A DNA stretch of 64,000 nt. Origin: Heliocidaris erythrogramma. Its lineage: Eukaryota; Echinodermata; Echinoidea; Camarodonta; Echinometridae. Below the pieces are notes generated by a model. It was given only the letters and a program-made list of their open reading frames with translations, had not been told where the DNA came from and searched no databases. Position 1 is the first letter of the stretch. Each line of letters opens with the position of its first letter. This document shows, piece by piece, positions 47,461-59,972 of this stretch. The position numbers and the translations under genes were made by a program. The stretch is from assembly GCA_025617745.1 (NCBI GenBank), contig CM046858.1, positions 47,691,197 to 47,755,196 of the forward strand. The letters run 5' to 3'.

Positions 47461-48141
47461 AGCAGTGATGCAGAAGGGGTAGGTAGATTTGAGAAATATT
47501 TACATTCGTCCCAATCAGCGTACTAGTAAAACCTTAGAATTCCTTTATGAAACCGAAAATGAACTCGATTGTAGGATTTATTGAATGTGTTGCTCAATAT
47601 ACATACATGTACTATACATACTACTGAATGTATTGTAGTGAACATTGCTGTAGTTGCAAACCTACATGTATGCATGCATAGAATTACGATTAAGGTTATA
47701 TTATCACTGGGTGGGACACAACTAATTGCTTCCTACAAATTACTGTCTAGTATTAAGGGAGTGCTGACTGCGGAGTCCTTAAAAATATGAACAATAGTTC
47801 ATTCTATCATTTTTTTAATCTCACGCTGAACAACATAACCACAGTAAAACTTGAAGAATACCGGTACTATAAATTAAACCAGAAACTTTCATATTATGAA
47901 TTTATCACTTCAGCTATTTCTCATCATATTTCTACTAGTACGGCATATGAAGAGTAATTCTTTTCACGGGACAATTTTACTGTGATGTTCTTCCAAACTG
48001 ACATATTTGGTCCTTATTGTTCTTATTTAGCTCGATCAAGCAAGCTCAAGCAGTGCAGCACAGTGGTGAAATACCTATTAGTTACGTCTTCATTACAGAT
48101 TAGTTGGCTATTTTGTGATTGGCTACTTTGGAATCTTGGGC

Positions 48142-48370
48142 CAATAGACCTGTTTACTATTTTATGGATGTTTCTTTCCTGGGGACCTAGTAACGAGGTA
48201 TTCCATTAACCTGTTATTAATGAATGAACTACAATACTTGGAATCCAGTTTGCATACATTACTTGTTGCTATGCCTGACAAGCCTCTGGCAAGCTTTCAG
48301 GTTGTCAAGAACAACCTTTGTTTCAAAAGTATGCATAAAATTTGAATCACAATAGTAAACAGGTCTATTG
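48142..48370. mobile_element. MITE family K (CAATAGACCTGTTTACTATT ends)
   Basis: Perfect 20-bp inverted ends at 48142-48161 and 48351-48370. The interior has CTGGCAAGCTTTCAGGTTGT and TTTGCATACATTACTTGTTG. Confidence 0.85.
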
Positions 48371-49041
48371 AAACGCATCTTTTGAGAATGACAACGGCAG
48401 ATGGAAAAGGCTTGAATGGGGTTGTGAAAAGAGAAGGAAATTAAGGTGGAGGAATTGACAATAAGATAGGGAATTGTACATGTATAAGGCTGACTGACAA
48501 TAGGGAGACAGCTCTATTAAAGCAATGATACAATCATGTAGAATAGTGGAAACAGGGAGATTAAAGGAGAGTATTAAAAGATATTACAGAAAAATTAATA
48601 CATTATTTACTTTTCATGTAAAATTAAAATTTTGAAGTCATGAAATGAAGGAATAAATAAACATTCAATTAGGCTTTCATGTTCATTATATCCACTAATA
48701 TATTACATGTACATGTATGTACATGTACAGTAGGTTTGCAGTTATTATGGTGAAGTATACTATTAGTGATTGATTGTAGGGCTGTAGATGTTTATGTGAC
48801 GCACCTTTCTCTGGCGGAAATGGCAAAAAACAATGATGAACCAGGGTCGGTGTGCAGTGAAATGTGAATAAAGAACAATAGAAAGATGGAACTGTATTCA
48901 CCACAATGTATGACTTCACATGCCCAAACCATTTAGATTTCAGTGTGACATGTAATCTGTCAAATATTTGTTGTGCAAGTGCGGTTTGTAGGTGTGTTTG
49001 TATAATTGAAACTTTGCCACTACTAGTAATTGATTTGTATT

Positions 49042-49181
49042 AATAGACCACCTTGGTAATGTATGCAAATTTTATGCATACCTTTCAAACAAAGGTTGTT
49101 CTAGACAACCTGAAAGCTTGCTGGAGGCTTGCCAGGCATAGCAACAAATAATGTATGCAAACTGGATTCCAAGCATTGAGG
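49042..49181. mobile_element. MITE family K, truncated reversed copy
   Basis: AATAGACC end, then reverse complement of the interior of 48142-48370 (ACAACCTGAAAGCTTGC; AACTGGATTCCAAGCATTG). The second terminus is missing. Confidence 0.75.
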
Positions 49182-49961
49182 CTCATTTATAAAAAGCATG
49201 TTCATGGAATAGCTCGTCACTATGTGCATAAATTTGTGTGCATAAATTTTTATACATTACAGAAGTTGCCTATTACTTCAACAAGGAGAGAGGTAATTTC
49301 ATTTGCAAGGATTTGGGATTTGGAAGGGATGATAATAAATATTGTTGAAATCTCTCCAAAATATTGTGGTGGTGTATCTAATGACCCACTTGTTACATGT
49401 ATGTGTTGATCACAGACATGTATCCTTGAAAACAATACCAATAAAAATTGGTGTACAGTACAGTGTACAGTACAGTGTAAACCTTACATCTGTGTAGAAA
49501 ATATATGATCTATAAAACTGGTGCTGAAGATTTGCAGAAATCTGTGAGCTTCAATTTTATAAGTAGTACCTTTTCTACATGTGGCCAATTCCATGATAAA
49601 GTCCAGACATCAGGCCAAACTTTATTTTTGCTCTTTCTGAAATTCAGGTCGAGTTTGGGGGTTTAAATAAATACAGGAATTGTTTTTACAAAGGGGTTTC
49701 ATACTCACCCAAAACAATTTTATTTAATATTGCCCCTTATAGAAGAATCCAAACCATACACAAATTTAGATAGATGGGACTTCACACAGATTTTTTTTTT
49801 AGTCATGGACAGATATATACTGCATATTTTGTGAATTTTTCGATTAGATAATTTGTAGGGCATTTAGTCACACCAATTTAAAAGAAGGTAGGCAATAATA
49901 AGTTGTTGAAAAGGTATAAAAATCTCAAATATGTAGTACTGGACAAACTGTAACGTAAACC

Positions 49962-50341
49962 GTAACGTAACTAACCAAGGTTTTGGGCTCTACTTAAACA
50001 AATTGAGGGATACAATCTCTAAGCAAATTTGGGGCAACATTTGTCATCAAAGAAGTAATAGTGATGTGGCTCCAAGTTTGAGGTACAATACAATAAGGAG
50101 GAATATTGTTTCAAAAACTTTGGTTTGTTTCTCATGTCCTTTTTTTGTAACGTAACTAACCGGCATAAAACGTTCTCATTACAGCTCTTATTTTATTCAT
50201 TTACTTTTGATTTCTTCATGTACTGTAGACCTTTGTTAGGTGAATATATATTTGCAAGAGTAGGACTTCAGATGAAAAAGCTATTGAATAAATATCTGTA
50301 TCAAAAATATTAAAATTTGATAAAGTGTAACGTAACTAACC
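49962..50341. repeat. Three GTAACGTAACTAACC motifs about 180 bp apart
   Basis: The 15-mer is at 49962-49976, 50147-50161 and 50327-50341, same strand, with a half copy (TAACGTAAACC) at 49951. The sequence between is not obviously repeated. Confidence 0.7.
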
Positions 50342-50444
50342 ATGGAATTGCCCATGTACATGTATGTAAATGTAGACCAAGTACTGTTTTTGCTATGGTT
50401 ATTAATGATATGTGATCTGGGCCCTCTTGCTTAAAAAGTTGTGT

Positions 50445-50549
50445 TTAATCGCAAGTCAAAAAATTAAACACAACTTGAATTTCAACCAATCAGGATCGCA
50501 TATTTTTACATGTAACTTGCGTTTAATTTTTTGAGTTGCGATTAAACGT
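50445..50549. repeat. Palindrome GTTTAATCGCAAGTC / GAGTTGCGATTAAAC
   Basis: Outer arms of about 27 bp with TTTTTTGA/TCAAAAAA, plus an inner GTTGTGTTTAAT/ATTAAACACAAC pair. MITE-like. Confidence 0.65.
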
Positions 50550-52939
50550 ACATACACATGTACATCATGTTAGGTTAGAACAATACCTGTTGTACTTTCA
50601 TCCATAGTAACAAAACACTGAGTATGAAAGAAGGGCATCACCATAGCTCTAATATTGAAAACAAGGGGTAAATATTCATCTTATCTTTATAGCTAGCACT
50701 TCAAGCCTAATCCAATAAATACATTTTCATTCTGTACATCTTACTGCCAGATCATGGCGATGTGCGTGCATTAGGGTGAGAGTGAAAACTAAATTATTAT
50801 CCCAGATGACAAGTCGAAGGTAAGCGGTCAGATGATACGATGAACAATGCTCTCTTCTGATGGTTTTATCCCACATTTCTCTATAGCTGTTTTACACTTT
50901 CTTGATCCTGAAAAGTGACAAATACTTCTTTAGATCCAGAATTAGAAGTATGAAATATCTCATGGGTAGCCTCATCAATATACTATTCTCCTTGAGTTAC
51001 ATAAAAATTTTAGCCAGGATAATGATGCCCACTTTCACTCTTTTCTTTTTTTTTTGCTTTGGCTATCACACTTTCCAGATATTGTAGGGCAGCCTGTGAT
51101 TATAAAGTTCTTATAGTTTGCTTTGCAATCTCATTAAATTGTGGTGAATGTTATATTCAACACAACAATGAGCTTGCAAAAAACAAGAGGAATCAAGGTA
51201 CACTGTATAAACACAAAGTATGATAATAGTATCATAAAAAAAACTTTGGTTCGGGGGAATTATCCCATATGTAGTTCTGTTCATGCTGCCCAAATCCATG
51301 TTCCTGGTATTTTCGAATCATGTTGTACACAGGGCTCAACACTGACTTTTTTCCATGTAGAGCTCCAGATTGCAATTTCAAGGGACTGTATGCAGATGCT
51401 CCTCGTTGAAATTTGGGGGGGGGGGGGGGGGGTCCGGACTGCGTGTCCCGGATGATTGATAGTGTTGACTTTTTTTCTGATCAGAAAGGATGTGAAAGCA
51501 CCTTCGGTCACATGATGGTTTGACCTTCAGACTTGCAAGTTCATGCGGAAATCACATCTGGAAATTATGGGTTTGAATCCAGCTAATTTGGTCAATTTGG
51601 GTCATGGAAGAGAGGGAAGTGACTATTGGCATTGTCTATCTTCTCCAGTGCTCATTCAGGTTTCAAGTTACTCTATGTAGTCTGTATTGGCAGATCGATA
51701 CACTAAAGTTGAGACTACATGTAGTATTGTTTCAATGGTTGGAAAAGTTTGATCAGTTGAGGGGAGGGATGTTTTATTTTAGCCCAATCCTATCTATTTG
51801 AACACATTTTAAAATCTGTGAGATCAAAATGGATGTGAAAACAACCCACAGACCTATGCAAATAAGTCTGGGTAAAATACCCATTTTACCCTACAAACTG
51901 GAGCCAAAACCCCTTTATAAATTCTGGTACTTAATACTTGACATAGTTAAAAACTTGTATGTTTCCATAGACAAGCTATGGAGTGATGCAATGTATTAAA
52001 GTTTGCATAGAGGTCTAGCAAGCTAGTGGTAAATTTCCTTTTCCATTTTGTGTATATTGCAGAGTGCATGTAAAGCTTGATTTGGCAAAAACAGACAGCG
52101 GTTTTATAAGTGTGATTTAAGTAAACACTTTTCTTCTTTAGAGGAATACATTATTTATAAGAAGACTTCCTCTTTAAAGCCTTATTCCCACGTACAATGT
52201 TGTAAACTGCTGATACATGTAAAAGCCTTAATGAAGTTCCTTACAGCGTTGTATTTCATATAATGCAAATATAATTTTTATAAATAGCTTAGGATTATGG
52301 GGTCTTTGATGCATGCAGTGCCATTTATTTCACCCCTACTTGGTATTTGTTGATAAGAATTTTGAAAGAGAATGCCCTGCAGGGGATTTGGGATAGGGGT
52401 TATGGAATCATTTGAGGCTTAATTTCTCATAGCTGAATATCTGAACAAAACTCCAAATTGAGGCTATCAAATGGTCATCTCTGTCTTTTAATACTGAAAA
52501 GCACCAAAGTGTGTGTATACATGCATACACAGTTGTCCATTTAGTTGTCCATTTGGTTTTACTAATCCTAGTCATTTGTGAAAATGTTCATCCTGCCTGG
52601 CCCAGGATTTTTGACCTCTCATTTGTGTAATATTCCACCAAAAGGTACATCACATCAGTTTAGTATTATGAGTGTCTTCCTATTCATCAATGAAGTTAAC
52701 CTGTTGGATCAAATTTGATTTTGGTATAAAACACAGATCCCATAGACTCCTGCCAGAGTTATCTCGATGGAGTACTCAAAGGGTTAAAGAGAAATCATAC
52801 AAACAGTTTTTTGTGGCCTTACCAAACTATAAATGGATTTGAAGGTTGGACACAGCTTAGTGTGGGAAGTTTGTTGATAGAGAGGATGTAAGACTACATG
52901 TAGGAAAAAGAAAGGAAGGGGAGGATAGGATCTCTTGAA

Positions 52940-52950
52940 GGTGATGGAGA

Positions 52951-52987
<37 letters not shown>

Positions 52988-53180
52988 GGAGGGGGAGCAA
53001 GGGAGGGAAAGAGTTGGGGAGAGTTGGGGGAGAGAGAGAAAGAACATTAGACATAAAGAGAAAGAATTGGAGAGAGAGAGAAAGAAAGAGAGGAGAGGGG
53101 AGAGGGCAGTTGTAAGGGAGAGAAAGAGAGAGAAATGGGGGGGGGGGGGGGGGAGTTAAGAGAGAATAGAGAGAGCTCGA
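52940..53180. repeat. GA-rich tract with poly-G run
   Basis: (GA)n at 52955-52984, then about 200 bp of purines including a 17-base G run near 53137-53153. Confidence 0.85.
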
Positions 53181-53618
53181 GAGTGAGAGAGTTAGTGCAA
53201 GGAGTTATCTCAGAATATGACTCCTTGGTTAGAGACAAGAAAGAGAGGAAGAGTGGTGGAGGAAACATTCTCCTCGTAATCTCTGGGATCTGGAGTCTCC
53301 CAAAATATCGAAGGCCATGGACATCTTTAATGCCATGACTTCATTCGTCAGTCCATTTATGATGTCCAGGGAATACTTGCCATAATTGAGAATAGATTTG
53401 GTCTTTGCGTCATTGTCAGAACTACTTTGTGACGCAAGTCGAAAGTCAAAATGTGGACTGTGCTTTGAATGATGTCCAGTGGTACCAATATCAGTGTCAT
53501 TTTTAACTACATGTATTTAGAGTACCGGTAAGTATTAAAATCACAAGCCATTTTTCATATTAGTATGTTGCTCATGTACATTGCACATAAACATGTAGCT
53601 TCATGTTTCTAGTATGAT

Positions 53619-53789
53619 ACCAGGGGGGTGTTTCATAAAGCTGTTGGTATAAAGTTACGCACGACTGGTGATCAGTTCTTGTGCTAAATGATTGAGAATC
53701 TGATTAGTATAGCGCCCAAGAACATGTTCCAGTCTTTTGTAAAGTCATTCGTAACTTTACGAACAGCTTTATGAAACACCCCCCTGGTA
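53619..53789. mobile_element. MITE family C, copy 1
   Basis: ACCAGGGGGGTGTTTCATAA / TTATGAAACACCCCCCTGGT ends, with TTCGTAAAGTTACG-type inner arms and the unique centre GTGCTAAATGATTGAGAATC. Confidence 0.85.
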
Positions 53790-54963
53790 TTTGGCTATTT
53801 GCAGTACAGTAGACAAAATTAACAAAGACTTTGAGTCTTTGTTGAATTAGTGATCCTGTCACGTACATGTAAATGTCGCAGAAGAAAAAAGTCATGTACA
53901 TAGGTCCACACATTCTTGTTGGTTCAAACTGAAGTTCACTAGATTTTATTATCATGTTTCACATTTCACATGAATTTATAGTATTGTTTACAGTAAATAT
54001 TGTATTATAGTGGCTTTACATGTAGTTCAAAATGAAGAAAGAGAGAAAAAAAAATGAATGATTAGTTTGTGCAGGTTTTAGTTATGTGCAACTTACCTGC
54101 TGTGAAGATTGATATCGTTATAAAAATGTAATTAACTGAAGCACTTCATGATTAATTTTTACATGCAGTGAACAACAGACATCTTGAGTACTACATTGTA
54201 CGTTTTGTAAACTTGTATAGAGTTTATATGGTATTACACATGGAGGTAGCAACCGTTTGGCTCTCATTTGGATTCGAGAAGCCTGAATTAAAAAAAAAAA
54301 TCAGGTGTGAAAATGCAGAACTTGGCAAAAATTGGATTTCAGACAATGATTAAATGAATTAATCACCTCAAACCAAAAATTGTGTATGGCTACATAATGT
54401 ATAAAGTGAACCTCAAAACACTGTACCTGGCATTCTATGGATTATCAGAACTTTCCAGAGTATGAAGAAAATAAAGGTTAACTCTTACTGTGCCAGGGGT
54501 TTTAGCGCGCTTCAAAATTTTACCAAAATGTGATCAATGCTTACTTTTCAAATGTCTGCACTTCATTAACCATCTATTGTTTCATATATTGTGTACAAAA
54601 CTTGTAGGAAATTTATTGTAATTTCTTATGATACCAAACATTATTACTTTACCCAACTTTATGCACATGAATTATTGAAAATTACATTTGAGTTTCTTTT
54701 TTGTCCATGAAATTTTGGTTTCTCATTTGTTTACTATAATGTTGAAATAAGGTAATATCTTTTTAAAAATCTGAGATTTCTCTAAAATTTCTCTGAAATT
54801 TTCTATGGTAGCATATAATTATAATCATATATTTAGAATGCTTGATTTATGCTCAAAATTATACATTGACCACCATATACCTTTCCTGTGGTCGAGCAGT
54901 TGGTGAATGATAATGACAAGTCTATCTGTCACATATATGTGCCATCGGCACTGAAAGAGTTAA

Positions 54964-55415
54964 AGACCTCAGCCTGACCGAATTTTGAAATATACCCTTT
55001 ATTCATCCACGGGGAGCTACCGGTATATATTTTCTGAACAAATTGAAACCAACTTCATGAGATTCCGTTTCCTGTGGAATGAGTAACAGCGTCCCGAATG
55101 TTGAGCCCCGGTGGTTTTTCTGACGAGGGCCCCGTCTCTGAGGAACGCTACTTTGCGGGGGGGTGAAAATTTGATGACGACATATCGTGTAGACGCACTC
55201 GGAGCTGTATACATGACATGTCGTCACACGTCTAGCGACCCCCTGCAGTTGCCTCTGTTGTTACGCCATAGGGAGGGGGCGGACCAAAAAAAATTATGTT
55301 TTTTATTTTTTATGGATAAACGGAGACGAAAATTTATGAATACCCAGGGTAATTATATTCTTTGTTTACTAAGCTTTACGTCAATATATGGTTGTTTTGG
55401 GTCAGGCTGAGGTCT
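54964..55415 (+). mobile_element. MITE family B, copy 3, 452 bp
   Basis: Same ends, TTAA at 54960-54963 and 55416-55419, with short insertions (TTCTGACGAGGGC; TTGCCTCTGTTG) relative to copy 1. Confidence 0.9.
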
Positions 55416-56826
55416 TTAAAGAAACTTTATGAGCACGTGGAACCGAATGCGGAGTTGGGTTCAGAGCGGACCCTGTTCCTGGTGAGCGCTCATTGGTGGT
55501 CAACTAGTCTATCCAAGACCCGCTTTTATGTTTATTCAGAGTGTATTTAAAGTTGCAAAATCTCATTATTAGAGAACTAATATTTGAAGTACATACTGTA
55601 TTTTGAATATAATATAGCAACATGCTTGGGCGGAAACATTCAGGAAATTCTTTTCATCGGCGGGGGGGAGGGGGGGCAATACATGTAACAATAGGTCATC
55701 TCCCCTGATGAATAGAATTGTGTAACACATCTCCGCCACTGGCGACATGGAACTCTAATATACAGAACCTTATTTTTTTGTGATTGGTGCCCTTTAATAT
55801 TAAAGGACAATTAACCCCACATGATATTCTAGATGCGGTATTGTCTGCTACGTCTTTCCATGGAGGCTGCCATTTTGTGCATGACACGGATCATTAGGTA
55901 CCATATGCATTGATAATAGCCTACCTTTACAACAGATACGTCGCTTTGTTCTGATTTTATTACGATTGTTATTGGTCATGGGCCTAGATAATTGACGACC
56001 CATGAGTTCTAATAGCCATCCTGTAATGCAGATTCCTCGCTTTGTTTTGGTATTGTTACGATTGTCTCCGTCCTTGACGTCAATTCTCCGTCTCCACGTA
56101 CAGAAAGTATATTTTTATGAACAAATTAAGACCTTTTAAAAAATATATAAAACTAAACTTACATTTCAGAATATGTGACTATATCTAATATATATTTGTC
56201 CTCTAAAAATCAATTACAAGTTAACGATGAAGGAAATATTACTTGGGATGAAAAATATTTTCGTGTACACATAAAGTAATGGCAGCCCCCTTATTATTGC
56301 TAGCAGACAATAACTTGGCTGGAAAATAGTGATTTATATCTATATCCTGTGTTTTTACATGAAATTGCATGTATCAAATAAGAGGCATATACTACACCAT
56401 TCAAAATAAGCTAGTTCATACGCTGAGGTTAATTTCCCTTTAAGCTGTTGGATATGTCTTGATTTGGATGTACTGTCGGTCGATGCACACATTTTCTCTA
56501 GATTCTGACCTGATTTTAATACATACATGTACCTCAGCTTTAATAGCATTCAACATGTTCATTGACTTGGCATGTTTGGATTTAAGAAGCCAGATTAATG
56601 TCACCTTTCTCATTTGCATAGGGCGAGGTTGGAAGTGTGGATTGTTGATACTGACTCATGGTACATGTACATGTAATATTTGTGAAGTTTGGTTCAGGTT
56701 ATCTTTCTAACATGAACAGGTACATTTTGAGGTGTATCTGAGATTAATGTCAATGGCCTGTATTCTGCTTCATGTTTGCATACCGCAATAAAGCCTACAT
56801 CTATCAATCTTTCATACTGGATCAGG

Positions 56827-57416
56827 GCTGGTCATGCATGAAGTGGTCTTGTGGCTTGCTGTCAATGGCCTGAATCTGACTCATATTTGGATTTTAATAT
56901 AAAGCCTATATCTATATGTACATGTGTCTCTTTCAGGTTACATGCAGGTTATCATTCATATGTGATCAGGGCCGGTCATGAAGTGGATTTGCGGCTTCCA
57001 GTCAATGGCCCGAATCTGACTTATGTTTGGATTTATAAAACTTACATGTGTATCTCTTTCATGTTACCTGCAGGTTATCGTTCATATGTGATCAGGGCTG
57101 GTCATGAAGTGGATTTGCGGCTTCCAGTCAATGGCCCGAATCTGACTCATGTTTGGATTTATAAAGCTTACATGTGTATCTCTTTCAGGTTACCTGCAGG
57201 TTATCGTTCATATGTGATCAGGGCCGGTCATGAAGTGGATTTGCGGCTTCCAGTCAATGGCCCGAATCTGACTTATGTTTGGATTTATAAAGCCTACATG
57301 TGTATCTCTTTCAGGTTACCTGCAGGTTATCGTTCATATGTGATCAGGGCCGGTCATGAAGTGGATTTGCGGCTTCCAGTCAATGGCCCGATTCTGACTC
57401 ATATTTGGATTGGGGT
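56827..57416 (+). repeat. 126-bp tandem repeat, ~4.7 copies, open in one frame
   Basis: GTTCATATGTGATCAGGG recurs at 56955, 57081, 57207 and 57333, exactly 126 bp apart. As 126 is divisible by three, one frame stays open for 197 codons as a 42-residue repeat (VIRAGHEVDLRLPVNGP..., ...MCISFRLPAGYRSY). A degenerate further unit lies at about 56740-56826. Each unit holds a TCTCTTTCAGGTTACCTGCAG segment resembling a splice acceptor. I see no known domain and take it as a minisatellite. Confidence 0.85.
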
Positions 57417-58904
57417 TAAGCCTGGGAGGGTGTATCTGAAGTGATGTTTTTATTTCCCAAGCCCAATAAGTGCTTGCTTCCAGTCACACCAGCCCCTATA
57501 CTTTGTTGTTACTATAAATATACCTGTCGCATGAATACACCATATCCCTCGGTATCTCTGGGTAGATCAGAGTCGGGCAACTTTATGAAATTAATGTAAC
57601 ACAAGGTAAAAATAATCAATTGGAGTCTAACAACTGGCTAATCTATATGCATTGGTTTTGTCTGGCGTCACGGCAGTTGTGTTGAACAACAGATTGTTCA
57701 ATATTGCTAGGACTGAATATCAATGAATTTGAAGTATTAGAGTTGGTTTACCCAATGCATAGGCTGCATAGCTACAGGGAGGCAAAAAGGGTGGGGCATA
57801 TACATGTATGCTTCCTATGGAACACTGGGGAAATAAGGGGAATAAAAGAAGAAAGAAAGAAAGGGAGAAGGGAAAAGGAAGATGGAAAAAGATGATAAGA
57901 CCCCTTCCCACACCCTTGTTAACTCATTTCATCCACCTACATATCACCTGTTGAGAGCCAGAAGGACATTAACTCTGTGTTGAAGTGTATGAGTTAACGA
58001 CCTTCTGGCTCCAAACAGACAATATTCGTAAGTCCAGTGCCCCCCCCCCCCAACTCTGCCAGTATCCCCTCTATGGCTGTACCCACACTGTGCCTGAGTT
58101 TACCAACTGTTCATGTGGAAAACAAGAACTAATTAAATACCACTCAATAAAACTGCAAAACAGAGTGAATAGGAACACACACACACAAAAAAAATCTCCA
58201 GAGGTACATGTAGGTCCATGTAATGTCAACCCTTTTGTTATCTCCAAGCGTGATGTTGACCCTTTCTGTTCCTTTATGCGTTATGAACATGATAATTAAA
58301 AGGCTCTGCTTCAATACTAAAAAAATATTTTGTCAGGAAGGTTTTCAATTTTTTATTACTATTCACCCCTGGGTTCCTTTTCCGTTTATGGTATTCATTT
58401 ACATGCATATGTACTATGTTATAAAGTTACAAATATACAAAGCAATTTTTCGACAGGTCGGTACTCTAGAGCTGTTGTAAAAAGGTCCTTTTTTGCCAAT
58501 ATGGGATTTGGGATTTCATCAGTGATCAATAAAGACTAGCAACTTCTGAATAAAATGCTAGAAAATTGTGAATGGTTGAAAAGTTTTAATTATTACATGT
58601 ATTTGATAGTCTGTAGATAGTGTGTTATTTCCAGTGATCTATCATCCATACAAGTGTATGTGCACAGCTACATGTTTTACATAATAGTTGCATATGACAG
58701 TCAGTTGATCTCATGAACAATGCTGTAATTGATTATGGCTTAATGACTTTAGGATGGAGGAACTGCGTGTCCACCTTCATACTTCCTGAACAATTTCCTG
58801 TTGCAATCTTCCTGCCACTCGAATTCTCTCCTTAGCTCCTTCATTCACAGCCGTTCTGAGTTCTTTCTTTCTATTTGCCTCTTCTGTCCATCTGTCGTTG
58901 TGGT

Positions 58905-59030
58905 GGTCTTGTGTAGAGGTGTTGTGATCTTAGTGGATAAGGCACTCCACTGCAGATCACAAGGTACTGGGTTCGATTCCCCGCCAAGGCACTAACGCCC
59001 TTTGGCAAGGCATTAATCTATGTTTGCCAT
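58905..59030 (+). mobile_element. tRNA-derived SINE fragment
   Basis: A box TTAGTGGATAAGG at about 58929-58942 and exact B box GGTTCGATTCC at 58970-58980, 3' words CCGCCAAGGCACTAACGCCC and TTTGGCAAGGCATTAATCTA. Typical pol III SINE head and body. Confidence 0.65.
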
Positions 59031-59061
59031 GTACACACTCATCCCAGGTGTAATATTGGGT

Positions 59062-59243
59062 ACCTGGGAGGTGTTTCATAAAGCTGTTCGTAAAGTTACG
59101 AATGACTTTACGAATGACTGGAACATGTTCTTGGGTGCTATACTAATCAGATTCTCAATCATTTAGCACAAGAACTGATCACCAGTCGTAAAGTCGTGCG
59201 TAACTTGTAACTTACGAACAGGTTTATGAAACACCCCCCAGGT
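59062..59243. mobile_element. MITE family C, copy 2, reversed
   Basis: ACCTGGGAGGTGTTTCATAA / TTTATGAAACACCCCCCAGGT; the centre (GATTCTCAATCATTTAGCAC) is the reverse complement of that of copy 1. Confidence 0.85.
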
Positions 59244-59862
59244 AGATTTAATCCTTCAGTGCACTGAGCAATTCATGCTTAAAGCCAGGTAATAATATGC
59301 AAGGCCCTTTGGGAGAACATTATGTAGTACTGATGAGGATACCCTGTGTACAGTGTAAACAAAACATTTATTATTATCACTATTATCATTATTACTGTTG
59401 TTTCGCTTATCTACTGTTGTTTCACTTATCTGCCTTTCTTTTTCTCTACCTTTCTTTTTCTCTTTCTTCCTCTCTCTATATTTTTGATTTATTTCTTTTC
59501 ACTATTCATCTTTTCCTTCTTTCTCCCCATCTTTTCCTAGTCTGTAAGCACAGACTGCAATTTGACATGTTTAATAAAAACTCATTATGTCTTGAAGAAA
59601 GCGTAACCCAGGGTCCTACTGGTTGTGTCAGGAGCAGCTATGGTAGTCTTCCAATTCAGACACTCTGTTACATGTTTTAACTGGCAAGGGCTTTTGCCTG
59701 CAAACTTATCTTTTCCCTCATAAATATTTTAATACAGTGCATGTTAACGCACTGAATAAATTTTGGCCTGTTGCCTGTAGAAAATGTGTGTTGTTCCAAG
59801 GTTAAAGTGTATTCAGTGAGTTAATCATCAAAATAGTCAGAAAAAAATATTGTTACATTACA

Positions 59863-59972
59863 GGGGAGCGTTTCATCAAGTGTTTTGTCAGTGATTTTTA
59901 CTGACAAATTTGCTCTCAGCCAATCAGATGCAAGGATTTCAGTAGCTTATAACACTTGATGAAACGCTCCCC
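59863..59972. mobile_element. MITE family A, copy 5, internally shortened
   Basis: Same ends but only 110 bp. About 28 bp of the right inner arm is missing, so the centre joins directly to CTTGATGAAACGCTCCCC. Centre in the orientation of copy 2. Confidence 0.8.

Noticed and set aside
41965-55410. Similar 60-99-residue frames repeated at three places
   Set aside because: They are the three copies of MITE B; the frames differ by indels, so it is not a gene.
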